64,000 bases of DNA from Myxococcaceae bacterium (GCA_004297725.1 SCUS01000071.1:124001-188000), one strand, 5' to 3'; positions 20,034 to 41,048 are shown, numbered from the stretch's first letter. The notes: generated by a model from the letters alone, not told the origin. Program-made: numbers and translations.

Positions 20034-22181
20034 TTGCACCGCCGCCTTCTCGACGCATCGCCGCTCGGGATCCTCGTTCACCACAAGGGGATCGTCCATT
20101 ACGCCAACGACGCCCTCGCCGAGATCACCGGCATCCCGAAGGAGGAGCTGATCGGCCGCAACGCCGCGTCGCTGGTCGCCCCGGAGGACAACGCCCGGGT
20201 GACCCAGCGCGTCGCCCGGCGGATGCGCGGCGAGGTCGCCCCGCCCGAGTACGAGGTGGTGGTGCGCCGTCCCGACGGCACCCGCCGCAACGTCGAGCTC
20301 CAGCTCAGCAGCATCGACGGCGACGTGCTGGTGCTGGTGCGCGACGTCACCGGGCGGGCCGCGCTGCGCATCCGGCGCTTCAGCCTCTCGCACCTCGGCG
20401 TCTCGGTGCACCTGCTGCGCACCGAGGCCGAGGTCGAGGTCGGGCTCCGCGTGGGCCTCGGCGGCGCGGAGCTCATCGGCGTGCTGCTCCAGCCCGACGG
20501 CGACGGGCTGGCGGTGCGCTTCGTCGAGGGCTACGAGCCCGACCGCGCCGCGGTCGAGCGGGCGCTCGGCCGGTCGCTCACGGTACAGCGCACGGGCTGG
20601 ACGCCGCTCTTCCACGAGGCGTGGGGCTGGGGCGAGGCCTTCAGCGACGACGGCTACGCCGAGCTCGCCGCGGTGGCCGGCGTCCCCGCCGGCGCCCTCG
20701 CCGCCGAGGACGCCACGATGGTCGAGGCGCTGCGCGCGGTGGTGACCCGCGTCGACGGCTGGGCCGGCGGCCCGGCGCTGCTGCTGCTCGCCGGGCGGTG
20801 GCTCCGCGAGGACGACGTCCCGGTGGCGCGCCTGCTCTCGGCGCAGGTCTCCGCGGCGCTCGACAACGTGCGCGACCTCGCCCGGGCGCGGAGGAGGGAG
20901 CGCGAGCTGGAGGCCGTGAGCACCCTCGCCAGGGCGATGCTGGCCGAGGCGCGCGGCGGCTCGGTGCCGCTGCTCCGGGCGGCCTGCGAGGTGGTCGCGG
21001 CGATGATGGGCGCCAGGGAGGTGTCCGCGTGGGTGCTGCGGCGCGGCGAGTCGCTGCGGCGCGCGGCGGCGTGGCCCTCGGCGGAGGTGAGCCCGGTCGC
21101 GAGGGTGCGGCTCGCGACCGCGCCCTGGGTGCTCGACCTGCTGGAGCAGGGGGAGGTGACCGCCCTCGGAGACACGCGCAGCTCCCCGAAGGCGTCGGCG
21201 TTCTGGCGCGAGGAGGCCGACGCGCGGTCGCTGTGGTTCATCCCCTTCGAGGGGCAGGGGGGCGTGCGCGGCGCGATGGTGGTGGGCGACACCCCCGGGC
21301 GGCGGCTGCGCGACGACGAGGTGGCGCTCGCCCGCGCGGTCGCGAGCGTGGTGCGGGTGGGGCTGGAGAACGCCGAGCTCCACGAGGAGGCGCGCCGCCG
21401 GCTCGACGCGCTCACCGCCGCGCAGTCGCGGCTGGTGCAGCGAGAGCGGCTCGCGGCCCTGGGCGAGCTCTCGGCGGTGATGGCCCACGAGGTGCGCAAC
21501 CCGCTCGGGGTGATCTTCAACTCCCTGGGCTCGCTCGATCGGCTGCTGAAGCCCTCCGGCGACGCGAAGCTGCTGCTCGACATCGTCCGGGAGGAGAGCG
21601 ACCGGCTCAACCGCATCGTCAGCGACCTGCTCGACTTCGCCCGCCCGGTGAACCTGGCGCCGAGGCCGATGCCGGTCGACCGGCTGCTCGACGAGGCGTG
21701 GACGGCGGCGAGCACGGCGAGCAGCGCGGCGCCCATCGAGGTGAGGCGGGAGATCGAGCCCGGGCTGCCGATGATCGAGGCCGACGCTCGGCTGCTGCGG
21801 CAGGCCCTGATCAACGTGATGGTCAACGCCATGCAGGCGCTGCCGCACGGGGGGAGCGTCACGCTGAGGGCGAGGGCGGCGGAGCTGGGCCACGGGCAGC
21901 CGGCGGTCGACCTGGAGGTCGAGGACAGCGGCGCGGGCCTCGGCAACGTGGACGTGTCGCGGGTGTTCGAGCCCTTCTTCACCTCGAAGGCGACGGGCAC
22001 GGGCCTGGGCCTCGCGGTGGTGCGGCGCATCATCGAGGAGCACGGCGGAACCGTCGCGCTGCGCCCTGGCGCCCACGGCGGGGCGGTGTTCAGCGCGCGG
22101 CTCCCGGTGCGCTCGGGGCAGGTCCCCTACAACAGCCTGGCGACCCCGCCGGACGGCATCACCGTGGGCGGCGGCATCTGA
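20034..22181 (+). CDS. Soluble PAS-GAF-GAF sensor histidine kinase
   Basis: About 715 residues with no membrane helices. A PAS domain (about 1-110, ending VLVRDVTGRA) is followed by two GAF-like regions (about 115-280 and 290-440). A HisKA domain has the phosphoacceptor in MAHEVRNPLG (His485 counting from this start). The HATPase has the N box NVMVNAMQAL, G1 EDSGAGLG, the F box and G2 GTGLGLAVV. No receiver domain or adjacent response regulator is present, so it is an orphan kinase. AGGAGGG at 20019-20025 lies 8 bp before the TTG at 20034 and supports that start; a GTG at 20013 is the alternative. The gene is divergent from the elbD operon. The last 25 residues are a Gly/Pro-rich tail. Confidence 0.88.
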   Translation: MHRRLLDASPLGILVHHKGIVHYANDALAEITGIPKEELIGRNAASLVAPEDNARVTQRVARRMRGEVAPPEYEVVVRRPDGTRRNVELQLSSIDGDVLVLVRDVTGRAALRIRRFSLSHLGVSVHLLRTEAEVEVGLRVGLGGAELIGVLLQPDGDGLAVRFVEGYEPDRAAVERALGRSLTVQRTGWTPLFHEAWGWGEAFSDDGYAELAAVAGVPAGALAAEDATMVEALRAVVTRVDGWAGGPALLLLAGRWLREDDVPVARLLSAQVSAALDNVRDLARARRRERELEAVSTLARAMLAEARGGSVPLLRAACEVVAAMMGAREVSAWVLRRGESLRRAAAWPSAEVSPVARVRLATAPWVLDLLEQGEVTALGDTRSSPKASAFWREEADARSLWFIPFEGQGGVRGAMVVGDTPGRRLRDDEVALARAVASVVRVGLENAELHEEARRRLDALTAAQSRLVQRERLAALGELSAVMAHEVRNPLGVIFNSLGSLDRLLKPSGDAKLLLDIVREESDRLNRIVSDLLDFARPVNLAPRPMPVDRLLDEAWTAASTASSAAPIEVRREIEPGLPMIEADARLLRQALINVMVNAMQALPHGGSVTLRARAAELGHGQPAVDLEVEDSGAGLGNVDVSRVFEPFFTSKATGTGLGLAVVRRIIEEHGGTVALRPGAHGGAVFSARLPVRSGQVPYNSLATPPDGITVGGGI

Positions 22182-22228
22182 GCGCAGAGCCCTCCCGACG
22201 TGAAACTCGCGGGCGGGGCGCTCTGAGG

Positions 22229-22234
22229 TACCGT
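22229..22234 (+). promoter_or_regulatory. Possible -10 element before the Cys-rich lipoprotein gene
   Basis: TACCGT followed by CGGTCGC places a TAnnnT hexamer 7 bp before the ATG at 22242. No clear -35 or extended TG is seen. It is listed because the spacing repeats the pattern seen at four other starts in the window. Confidence 0.25.
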
Positions 22235-22241
22235 CGGTCGC

Positions 22242-24992
22242 ATGACGAAGCGATCATGCTGGGCGCTCCCCACGCCGCTCCTCCTCGCGCTGCTCGGGTC
22301 GCTGGCCGCGGGCTGCTCTCTGGGCCTCTCGGTGGTCGGCGGGCCCGACTCGGGCGCCGACGCCGGCACCACCGACACCGGCACCCTCGACGTCGCCACC
22401 AAGGACGTCTTCGACGCCTCGACCATGGACGCCCCCACCATGGACGTCGCCGAGGTGGCGGTCGATGCGCCCGTCGATGCGCCCGTCGATGCGCCCGTCG
22501 ATGCTCCGGCAGACGTGGTCACCCGGTGCATGTCCAACGCCGACTGCGCGGGCAACCCTTCGGGCGGCGCCTGTGAGGTGGACTCCGGGCGCTGCGTGCC
22601 CTGCGTTCCCTCCGCCGACACCTGCCCCACGGGCCAGTACTGCAGCGGGACCACCTGCGTCGCGGGCTGTCGCAACGACGAGGCCTGCGCCGGAGCGGCG
22701 ACCGGCGACGCGGGCGTGGACGGCGGCGCCCTGCCCACGGCGAGGCGCTGCAACGTCCCCACCCGAAGCTGCGTGGAGTGTGTGGAGGACGAGCACTGCC
22801 CCGCGGGACTGCTCTGCGTGGGCAACGTCTGCGTGAGCGGGTGCACCGCCGCGAGGCCCTGCCCGGGGCTGCTCCAGTGCTGCACCGGCGCCTGCATCGA
22901 CACCGTGTCCAACGTCGCGAGCTGCGGCGCCTGTGGCGTGCGGTGCAGCGTGCCCAACGCGACCGCCGCCTGCCAGAACGGGATGTGCGCGGTGGGCACC
23001 TGCATCGCCCCCTTCGGCGACTGCGACCGAGCGCCCGGCAACGGCTGCGAGGCCAACACCCTGATGGACGTCGCCCACTGCGGCGGCTGCGGGATGGCGT
23101 GCGCCGCGAGGCCCCACGCGACCAGCCGCTGCGACTCCGGGCGCTGCGCGTTCTCGTGTGAGGCGGGCTACGGCGACTGCGACGGCAACCCCGACAACGG
23201 CTGCGAGGTCGACCTGCGCCGCGACCCCACCCACTGCGGGCAGTGCACCACCGCGTGCAATCCCCCCAACGGGACGCCCGCCTGCGTCGACGGGGCCTGC
23301 GCCGTCGGGGCCTGCGCGCCGGGCTTCGGCGACTGCGACGCCAACCCGACCAACGGCTGCGAGGTCGAGCTGGCGGGCAGCGTGTCCAACTGCGGCCGGT
23401 GCGCAAACCGCTGCGCCGCGAGGCCCAACGCCTTCCCCGGCTGCCTGGCGGGCGAGTGCTTCACGTCGTGCGTGATGGGCTTCCAGGACTGCGACGGCAT
23501 GGACGCCAACGGCTGCGAGGTCGACGCGCGCACCGACCCCGCCAACTGCGGCGCGTGCGGCCGCACCTGCGCGCCCTCCAACGCCACCGGCGCCTGCGCC
23601 ACCGGGCGCTGCGCCATCACCGCGTGCAACGAGGGCTTCGCGGACTGCGACGGGAGCGCCGACAACGGCTGCGAGGTGAACCTCCGCGGCGACGTCTCCC
23701 ACTGCGGCGCCTGCCGCATGGCCTGCATGGTCTCCGGGGGGACGCCCGCGTGCAGCGCGGGGACCTGCGGCCTCTCGATGTGCTCCCCGGGCCGGGGGGA
23801 CTGCGACCGCAGCGCCGCCAACGGCTGCGAGGTCGACCTCACCGGCGACGTCCGCCACTGCGGGAGCTGCGGCGCCTCGTGCGACCTGCCCAACGCCACG
23901 GCGACCTGCGCCGCCGGTCGCTGCGCGGTGGCGAGCTGCGACGCGGGCTTCGCGGACTGCGACGGCGTCGCGGCCAACGGCTGCGAGGTCAACGTGCGCG
24001 CCGACGCCGGCCACTGCGGCGGCTGCGGGATGCGCTGCGCCCCGGCCAACGCCGCGGGGGCCTGCGTCGCCGGGGCCTGCACCGTGGCCGCCTGCATCGG
24101 GGCCTTCGCGGACTGCGACGGGGCGGCGGGCAACGGCTGCGAGGTCAACCTGGCGAGCGACGTCAACCACTGCGGGAGCTGCCCCTCTCGCTGCGCGCTC
24201 GCCCACGCGACCGCGGCGTGCGCGTCGGGGCGCTGCCTCGTGGCCTCCTGCGACGCGGGCTTCGCCGACTGCAACGGCGCGGCCTCGGACGGCTGCGAGG
24301 TGGACGTCAACACCACGCCGACCTCGTGCGGGGCCTGCGGGCGGAGGTGCTCTCTGCCCAACGCCTCGGGCGTCGGCTGCGCCGGGGGAGCCTGCACGGT
24401 GACCGCGTGCGTCGGGGCTTACGGCAACTGCGACGGCAACGCCGCCAACGGCTGCGAGGCGAACCTGGCGAGCGATCCGTCGAACTGCGGCGCGTGCGGC
24501 AACCGCCCGGCGGAGGCGTGCAACCTCGCGGACGACAACTGCAACGGGCTCTGCGACGACCGCGGCGGCTGCCGGGTGCCCGTGTACCGCTACTACCACC
24601 CCTCCACGGGGGAGCATTTCTACACGACGGCTCGCGGCGAGGTGGGCGCACCGTGGGTGCTCGAGGGGGACCCGGCGTACTACCTCTACGGCTCCAACGT
24701 GGGCGGCCTGCTGGGGCTCAACCGCTGCATCATGAGCTACGGCAAGCACTTCTACACCACGGTCAACAGCCCCGTGTGCGAGGGCCGCTCGCCGGGGACG
24801 GTCGAGGGGGTGATGGGCTTCCTCTCGCCGACCCCGCAGTGCGGGGCGGTGCCGCTCTACCGGCTCTACCGTGGCGCCAACGGCGACCACTACTACACCC
24901 TCAGCGCCGGGGAGCGGGACGCCCTGGTCGCCGCCGGGAGCTACGTCAGCGAAGGCATCGCGGGCTACGTCTGGGCCTCCCCGCAGGGCTGA
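22242..24992 (+). CDS. Cys-rich repeat lipoprotein with DUF5648-like C-terminus
   Basis: A 916-residue surface lipoprotein. The signal peptide ends in the lipobox LAAGC, followed by an Asp/Thr linker with VDAP repeats. A Cys-rich region then leads into ten tandem units of about 55-60 residues, each with a core such as GFADCDG..ANGCEV and HCGxCG..C. The DxDGxxxNGCE core resembles calcium-binding loops, and the even cysteine spacing suggests disulfides. The last 130 or so residues contain two copies of a YRxYHPSTGEHFYTT-type motif typical of DUF5648. The function is unknown; adhesion or surface binding is a reasonable guess. Similar Cys-rich units also occur once in the RCC1 lipoprotein downstream. 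Confidence 0.83.
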   Translation: MTKRSCWALPTPLLLALLGSLAAGCSLGLSVVGGPDSGADAGTTDTGTLDVATKDVFDASTMDAPTMDVAEVAVDAPVDAPVDAPVDAPADVVTRCMSNADCAGNPSGGACEVDSGRCVPCVPSADTCPTGQYCSGTTCVAGCRNDEACAGAATGDAGVDGGALPTARRCNVPTRSCVECVEDEHCPAGLLCVGNVCVSGCTAARPCPGLLQCCTGACIDTVSNVASCGACGVRCSVPNATAACQNGMCAVGTCIAPFGDCDRAPGNGCEANTLMDVAHCGGCGMACAARPHATSRCDSGRCAFSCEAGYGDCDGNPDNGCEVDLRRDPTHCGQCTTACNPPNGTPACVDGACAVGACAPGFGDCDANPTNGCEVELAGSVSNCGRCANRCAARPNAFPGCLAGECFTSCVMGFQDCDGMDANGCEVDARTDPANCGACGRTCAPSNATGACATGRCAITACNEGFADCDGSADNGCEVNLRGDVSHCGACRMACMVSGGTPACSAGTCGLSMCSPGRGDCDRSAANGCEVDLTGDVRHCGSCGASCDLPNATATCAAGRCAVASCDAGFADCDGVAANGCEVNVRADAGHCGGCGMRCAPANAAGACVAGACTVAACIGAFADCDGAAGNGCEVNLASDVNHCGSCPSRCALAHATAACASGRCLVASCDAGFADCNGAASDGCEVDVNTTPTSCGACGRRCSLPNASGVGCAGGACTVTACVGAYGNCDGNAANGCEANLASDPSNCGACGNRPAEACNLADDNCNGLCDDRGGCRVPVYRYYHPSTGEHFYTTARGEVGAPWVLEGDPAYYLYGSNVGGLLGLNRCIMSYGKHFYTTVNSPVCEGRSPGTVEGVMGFLSPTPQCGAVPLYRLYRGANGDHYYTLSAGERDALVAAGSYVSEGIAGYVWASPQG
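22461..22508 (+). repeat. 12-bp tandem repeat (VDAP linker)
   Basis: Four copies of a 12-bp unit, gtcgatgcgccc with changes only in the last copy, encode VDAPVDAPVDAPVDAP in the linker of the lipoprotein at 22242. This is a coding microsatellite that could vary in length. Confidence 0.75.
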
Positions 24993-25193
24993 CATCCCCC
25001 TTTACCCCGCACCGTCGGCTGTGCAGGACCTTGCACTGTCCAGGTGCACGCGACCGGCACAGCGCCCATCCCCCGCTCCCGCTGAGAACCCTGCAATCGC
25101 CACGGTTCGCTCGATGGATTGATCCTTGCTGAAGTGCAGATCGGCGGCACGCTCCCTGTGGTCGTGCCGACCAGCGAGGTTGCCCCCTTACTC

Positions 25194-30079
<4,886 letters not shown>

Positions 30080-30092
30080 GCACTCCCCCCGA

Positions 30093-30665
30093 TCACATCC
30101 TGCTCGCGGCGAGTCGGCTGAGATAGTCGCCGATCGCCTCGAGCGGGAGCACCTCGTCCGCCGCCGCCGTCGCGATGGCGGCGAGCGGCATCGCCGGGCT
30201 CTCCGCCGTCGCCGGATCCTGCACCAGCACCAGGCCCCCTTCGGACTTCACCCTCACCACGCCGAGGGCCCCGTCGGCGTTCGCCCCGGTGAGCACCACC
30301 GCCACCACCGAGGACCCGAGGGTCGCCGCCGCGGAGTCGAAGAGCACGTCGATGGAGGGCCGCGCGTGCGAGACCCTCGCCTCCGTCGAGAGCGCGAAGG
30401 CCCCCCGGTCGATGAGCAGGTGGTAGTCCGGAGGGGCGACGTAGACGTGGCCGGCGACGATCGGGTCCTTGTCCTCGACCTCGCGCACCGGGAGCGCGCA
30501 GAGGCGCTGCAGCATCACCTGCAGCGTGTCGGCGGTGTCCTCGGCGCTGCGGTGCTGCACGATCACCACGGGCCAGGGGAAGCTCGCCGGGAGCCTGGAC
30601 AGCAGCGCGCTGATGGCGTCGAAACCGCCCAGCGAGGCACCGACGATGACCATGGCTCGCTGCAT
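30093..30665 (-). CDS. cheB: Stand-alone CheB-type protein-glutamate methylesterase
   Basis: A 190-residue CheB catalytic domain without the usual N-terminal receiver domain. The catalytic triad is Ser11 in GASLGG, His38 in VQHRS and Asp131 in LTGANADGALG. It would remove methyl groups from, or deamidate, helical signalling proteins. It is the last gene of the four-gene signalling unit, 26 bp after cheR, and has no chemoreceptor, CheA or CheW gene nearby. Without a receiver its activity must be controlled in another way, perhaps by direct binding to one of the upstream hybrid kinases. Confidence 0.9.
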   Translation of the reverse strand: MQRAMVIVGASLGGFDAISALLSRLPASFPWPVVIVQHRSAEDTADTLQVMLQRLCALPVREVEDKDPIVAGHVYVAPPDYHLLIDRGAFALSTEARVSHARPSIDVLFDSAAATLGSSVVAVVLTGANADGALGVVRVKSEGGLVLVQDPATAESPAMPLAAIATAAADEVLPLEAIGDYLSRLAASRM

Positions 30666-30691
30666 GGGCCCTCCGGTGTACTGCGGCCTCC

Positions 30692-31513
30692 TCAGGCCAT
30701 CCTACGGTAGATCCTCTCTACCGGGTCGAGCTCCAGGTAGTCGCCCTCGTGGTCGGTGCCGCGCAGGGACTCCTTGCGGCCGAGGGCCAGGATGCCGAAG
30801 CGTCGAAGGCTGGCGTAGAAGAGCCGGTGCACGCTGCTCTGCAGCTCGCGGTCGAAGTAGATCATCACGTTGCGGCAGAGGATGACGTTGAACTCGTTGA
30901 ACGAGCCGTCGGTGACCAGGTTGTGGTGCGCGAAGACGACGTTGCGCCGCAGCGACTGGCGGAAGAGCGCGAAGTCGTAGCGCGCGAGGTAGTAGTCCGA
31001 GAGCTGGGCCTTCGCGCCCGAGAGCGCGTAGTTGCGGGTGTACTCGGTCATCATGTCCATGGAGAAGATGCCCTTGCGCGCCTGCGCCAGGACGGCCTCG
31101 TTCATGTCCGTGGCGTAGATGCGCGAGCGCTCGTAGAGCCCCTCCTCCTCCAGCAGGATGGCCATGGAGTAGACCTCCTCGCCGGTCGAACAGCCGGCGT
31201 GCCAGATGCGGATGAAGGGGTGCGAGCGCAGCATCGGCACGACCTTCTCCCGAAACGCCCGGTAGAAGCCCGGGTCGCGGAACATCGACGTGACGTTGAC
31301 CGAGAGCTGCAGCAGCAGGCGCTCCATCGACCCGGTGTCGTGCAGCACCCGGTCGAGGAGCTGGGTGACGGTGCTCAGCTTCTCCGCGCGGACGCAGTTC
31401 CAGATGCGGCGGCGGAGCGAGGCGTAGGCGTAGTGGCGGAAGTCGACCCCGTAGTGGCGGAAGATGCCCTCGGTGAGCAGCTCGATCTCGAGGACTTCGA
31501 GCTCCGTGCTCAC
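30692..31513 (-). CDS. cheR: CheR-type protein-glutamate methyltransferase
   Basis: A 273-residue CheR with the N-terminal helical domain (DFRHYAYASLRRRIW) and the SAM-binding domain: AGCSTGEEVYSMA for motif I, IYATDMNE for the acidic loop, and FNVILCRNVMIYF for the catalytic strand. It uses a GTG start at 31513, supported by the ribosome binding site GAGGAGG about 8 bp upstream. It begins 12 bp after the stop of the large HAMP kinase. Its substrate would normally be glutamates on a receptor coiled coil; none is encoded here, but the neighbouring kinase is a very long HAMP coiled-coil array. Confidence 0.92.
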   Translation of the reverse strand: MSTELEVLEIELLTEGIFRHYGVDFRHYAYASLRRRIWNCVRAEKLSTVTQLLDRVLHDTGSMERLLLQLSVNVTSMFRDPGFYRAFREKVVPMLRSHPFIRIWHAGCSTGEEVYSMAILLEEEGLYERSRIYATDMNEAVLAQARKGIFSMDMMTEYTRNYALSGAKAQLSDYYLARYDFALFRQSLRRNVVFAHHNLVTDGSFNEFNVILCRNVMIYFDRELQSSVHRLFYASLRRFGILALGRKESLRGTDHEGDYLELDPVERIYRRMA

Positions 31514-31525
31514 CGCAGGGCCTCC

Positions 31526-37898
<6,373 letters not shown>

Positions 37899-37912
<14 letters not shown>

Positions 37913-40172
37913 CAGGAGGTTCCCTTCCAACTCGGGTGCGTGCTTCGTCGAGAAGTCGTAGGAGCGCGTCGGAGTCCACGGGCTTCACCAGGTGGTCGTA
38001 GAAGCCCGCCTCGAAGGCGCGCTGCCGGTCTTGCGGCCGCCCATATCCGGTGAGGGCGATGAACACCGTGGGCAGGTCGGTCGCGCGCTCTCTCAGCGCG
38101 GCGAGCATCTGGTACCCGTCGAGGCCCGGCAGTCCGATGTCCACCAGCGCCACGTCCGGGCGCTGCTCGAGGAGCGCCTCCACCGCCGTCGGACCGTCCA
38201 CCGCGACGGTCACCTCGTGCCCCGAGAGCTGCAGGAAGTCCCGCATGGTCTCGCGCACGTCGGCGTTGTCCTCGACCACCATCACCTTCATCCCGTTCTC
38301 ACGGGTCGCGACCCTCGGAGGCTCCGGCGGGGGCGGCGGTATCGTGCGCGTGTCGATGATCGGCAGCCGCACGATGAACTCGCTGCCGCGGCCGAGGCCC
38401 TCGCTGTGGGCCACCACGCTGCCGCCGTGCATCTCCACCAGGCTGCGCACCAGCGTGAGCCCGATGCCCAGGCCGCCCTGCGAGCGGTCGGCGGTGCGGT
38501 CGGACTGCACGAAGAGACCGAACACCGAGTCGAGCATCTCCGGCCGGATGCCGATGCCCCGGTCGCGCACGGTGATCACCACCTCCTGCCCTTCGCGCAC
38601 CACCAGCAGGTCGATGCGCCCGCCGGGAGGAGAGTACTTGGCCGCGTTGTTGAGCAGGTTGGACACCACCTGCGTGAGCCTCGTGCGGTCGGCGATGAGC
38701 CGGATCTCCTCCGGCGGCATCGAGAGCACGAACTCGTGCTTCTGCTTCTGCACCAGCGGCGCGCTGGTCTGCACCGCGTGCTCGATGATGGTCGAGAGCG
38801 ACACCCGCTCCTTGCGCAGCTCGACCTTGCCCGTGTTGATGCGGGAGAGGTCGAGCAGGTCGTCGACGAGGCGCACCATGTGCCCCACCTGGCGGTCGAT
38901 GGCGTCGAGCGCACGCTGCACCACCGGCCCCTTGGCCTGCGGAAGCCGCAGCAGGTGCACCGCGTTGACGATCGGGGCCATCGGGTTGCGCAGCTCGTGC
39001 GCCAGCATCGCCAGGAACTCGTCCTTGCGACGGTCGGCGTCGGCCAGGTCGTAGTTGCGGAGGGAGAGTTCTTCGATGAGCCGCGCGCGCTCGAGCGAGA
39101 CCGCCACCTGGTCGCAGACCACCTGCATCACGGCGATGTCGTCGGGCACGAAGGCGGCGCGCTGCCGGGTGCCGAAGGCGAGGGTGCCCAGCAGCCGACC
39201 CTGCGCGACCAGCGGGAAGCAGGCGTGGGCGGTGAGCCCCAGGCGGCGTATCCCGGCGACGCTCGGGTCGTCGGACTCGTGGACGTGCTCGACGATGAGC
39301 GAGCGGCGAGTCTGGGCGACGGTGCCCGAGAGCCCGTCGCCGAGCTGCACCAGGTGGAGCGCCTGGGCCGCCGCGTCGTCGACGCCGCTGAAGTCCTCGA
39401 GCCGCAGCGTGCGGCCGTCGGGCTGGAGCAGGTAGTTGAAGTAGACCTCCAGGTTGAGGTGCCCCGAGAGGTCGCGGTAGAGCGAGTGGAGCAGCTCCTT
39501 CGGGCGCTCTCCCACCAGCAGCCGGTTGGCCATCTCCGAGAGGAAGCGCAGCCGGTCGTTGCTCGACTGCAGCGCCGCCTCGGCGCGCTCTCGCTCGGCC
39601 ACGGTGCGGGCCAGCGTCTCGGTGAGCCTGCGCTCCTTGACCATCTCCTCGCGGAGCCGGTCGGCCTCCCAGCGCTGGGCGGCCTCCTCGAGCCGGCGCT
39701 CGTGCTCCCGCTGCGTGGCCTCGCGCAGCAGCTGGGCCTGTCGCTTCATCTCCTCGGTCTTGCGGGAGAGCTCGACGAAGGCCTGCACCTTGGCGCGCAG
39801 GATGGCCGGGACGATGGGCTTGAAGAGGAAGTCGACCGCGCCCAGCTCGTAGGCCTTCGAGATCTGGTCGTCGGACTTGTTGTGCGCCGTCAGGAAGATG
39901 ATCGGCATGTGCCGAGAGCGCTCCCTCGACCGGATGAGCGCCGCCGTCTGGAAGCCGTCCAGGTCGGGCATCTGGATGTCGAGAAGCGCGAGGGCGAAGT
40001 CACCCTCCAGCAGCCTGCGCAGCGCCTCGACGCCGGAGTGGGCGCGGACGAGGTTCTGTCCCAGGTCGGACAGCATCGCCTCGAGGGCCAGCAGGTTGTT
40101 GGGGTTGTCGTCGACAATGAGAATGTCGACCTTGACGTCGCCGTCCGGCATCGGCGTCGGAGTCAGCTCCAT
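37899..40172 (-). CDS. Hybrid sensor kinase REC-coiled coil-GAF-HisKA-HATPase-REC
   Basis: A 757-residue soluble kinase. An N-terminal receiver (about 15-130; DDN near 21, DIQMPD, FKP lysine) is followed by a coiled coil to about 215 and a GAF domain (about 220-365). The HisKA phosphoacceptor is His392 in [10 protein letters not shown]; the HATPase follows ([24 protein letters not shown]), then a C-terminal receiver (about 635-750; [15 protein letters not shown]). The order resembles CheY-linked hybrid kinases that take input by phosphotransfer at the N-terminal receiver. It is the first gene of the signalling operon, and its 3' end overlaps the next start by 14 bp. The promoter region carries a near-consensus -35 and a dyad. 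Confidence 0.92.
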
Positions 40173-40180
40173 CGGAGCCT

Positions 40181-40208
40181 ACATTGAGCCCCTCCCGAGG
40201 GGTGTCAA
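40181..40208 (-). promoter_or_regulatory. Promoter with dyad in the spacer, signalling operon
   Basis: On the minus strand the consensus -35 TTGACA (40208-40203), a 16-bp spacer and CAATGT (40186-40181), ending 8 bp before the ATG at 40172. Most of the spacer (40189-40202) is a dyad, CCCCTC-GG-GAGGGG, which is well placed for a repressor or activator to bind between the -35 and -10. Confidence 0.5.
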
Positions 40209-40230
40209 TCGGTCACAAGGCGCCGGAATC

Positions 40231-40872
40231 CTACGATCGTTCGATGCCGTAGCCCTCGGACTCCCAGGCCAGGAAGCCGCCCTTCAGGATGGCCGCGGGC
40301 AGCCCGATCTGCTGGAGCGCGTCGAAGGCCTTGCGCACGTCCTCGCCGCCCGAGCGGTCGTAGAGCACCACCGGCTTGCGCTCCATGGCGAGGGTCTGCG
40401 CGGCGAGGGTGATGCTCTCCCCGGGGACGTTGCGGGCGCCCGGGATGTGGGCCCGCTGGTAGGGCCCCGTGTCGCGCACATCGACGATCAACACCTTTCC
40501 CGCCTTGATCAGGGCAGGGAGTTCCTTGGCCGGGATCTCGTCCTCGGCGCCCGGGAGGTGGGGCTCGACCAGCTCCAGGATCTCCGCCTTGGAGATCGCC
40601 CCCTTGGCGGCGTTCACCGGTCGTCCCCCCGCGACCACGATGAGCATCGGGACCTCGGTGGCCCGGAACATCTGCGCGACCTGGGGATTCTCCTCGACGT
40701 TGATCTTGACGGCCTTGAGCTTGCCCTCGAGCTCGCGGGCGACCTCCTCGACCCTCGGCGAGAGCTGCCGGCACGCCGGAAAGCCCGGGGCCCAGAGGTC
40801 GATCAGCACCGGGAGCTCGCTCTGGAGCACCTCGCGCTGGAAGGTGGCCGTCGTGACGCTCAACACCGCCAT
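40231..40872 (-). CDS. Thioredoxin-rhodanese fusion lacking both catalytic cysteines
   Basis: A 213-residue cytoplasmic fusion. Residues 1-105 have a thioredoxin fold (LPVLIDLWAP, VKINVEENP, VPMLIVV with the cis-proline). The active site reads WAPGFPAC (27-34) instead of WAPWCGPC, so the nucleophilic cysteine is Phe31 and only Cys34 remains. Residues 110-213 form a rhodanese domain (VLIVDVRD, AHIPGARNVPG, LKGGFLAW). Its catalytic cysteine is replaced by Asp172 in VVLYDRSGG. Neither domain should carry out its standard redox or sulfurtransfer reaction, so a binding or regulatory role is more likely. The ATG at 40872 follows a purine-rich stretch; a GTG-type extension upstream is less likely. 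It stands alone, divergent from the membrane gene at 41049. Confidence 0.82.
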   Translation of the reverse strand: MAVLSVTTATFQREVLQSELPVLIDLWAPGFPACRQLSPRVEEVARELEGKLKAVKINVEENPQVAQMFRATEVPMLIVVAGGRPVNAAKGAISKAEILELVEPHLPGAEDEIPAKELPALIKAGKVLIVDVRDTGPYQRAHIPGARNVPGESITLAAQTLAMERKPVVLYDRSGGEDVRKAFDALQQIGLPAAILKGGFLAWESEGYGIERS

Positions 40873-41033
40873 GGATTCCCTCTCTCTTCCGTCGTTGCGC
40901 CACACCCCACCGGAGCGCGCGCGTTTCGTCCTTCACCAGCGCGTCGGGCTCTAATCCATTTCGCGATGGGATTCCATCCGCGGCCCCCCCATCGGTGCTG
41001 CGGCGGCGCGGAGCGACGTCCGCTGAAGGCCGA

Positions 41034-41042
41034 TGGTAGCGT
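41034..41042 (+). promoter_or_regulatory. Extended -10 element before the membrane protein gene
   Basis: TGGTAGCGT ends 6 bp before the ATG at 41049. It fits TGn-TAnnnT, and the hexamer TAGCGT is the same as that before the radical SAM gene. No Shine-Dalgarno sequence lies between it and the start, so a leaderless transcript is likely if it is used. Confidence 0.35.
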
Positions 41043-41048
41043 CGGCGC

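Noticed and set aside
24993..25193. Short inverted repeat TGCAC/GTGCA near 25035 as a regulatory site
   Set aside because: The arms are only 5 bp with a 7-bp centre, which is expected by chance in this sequence.
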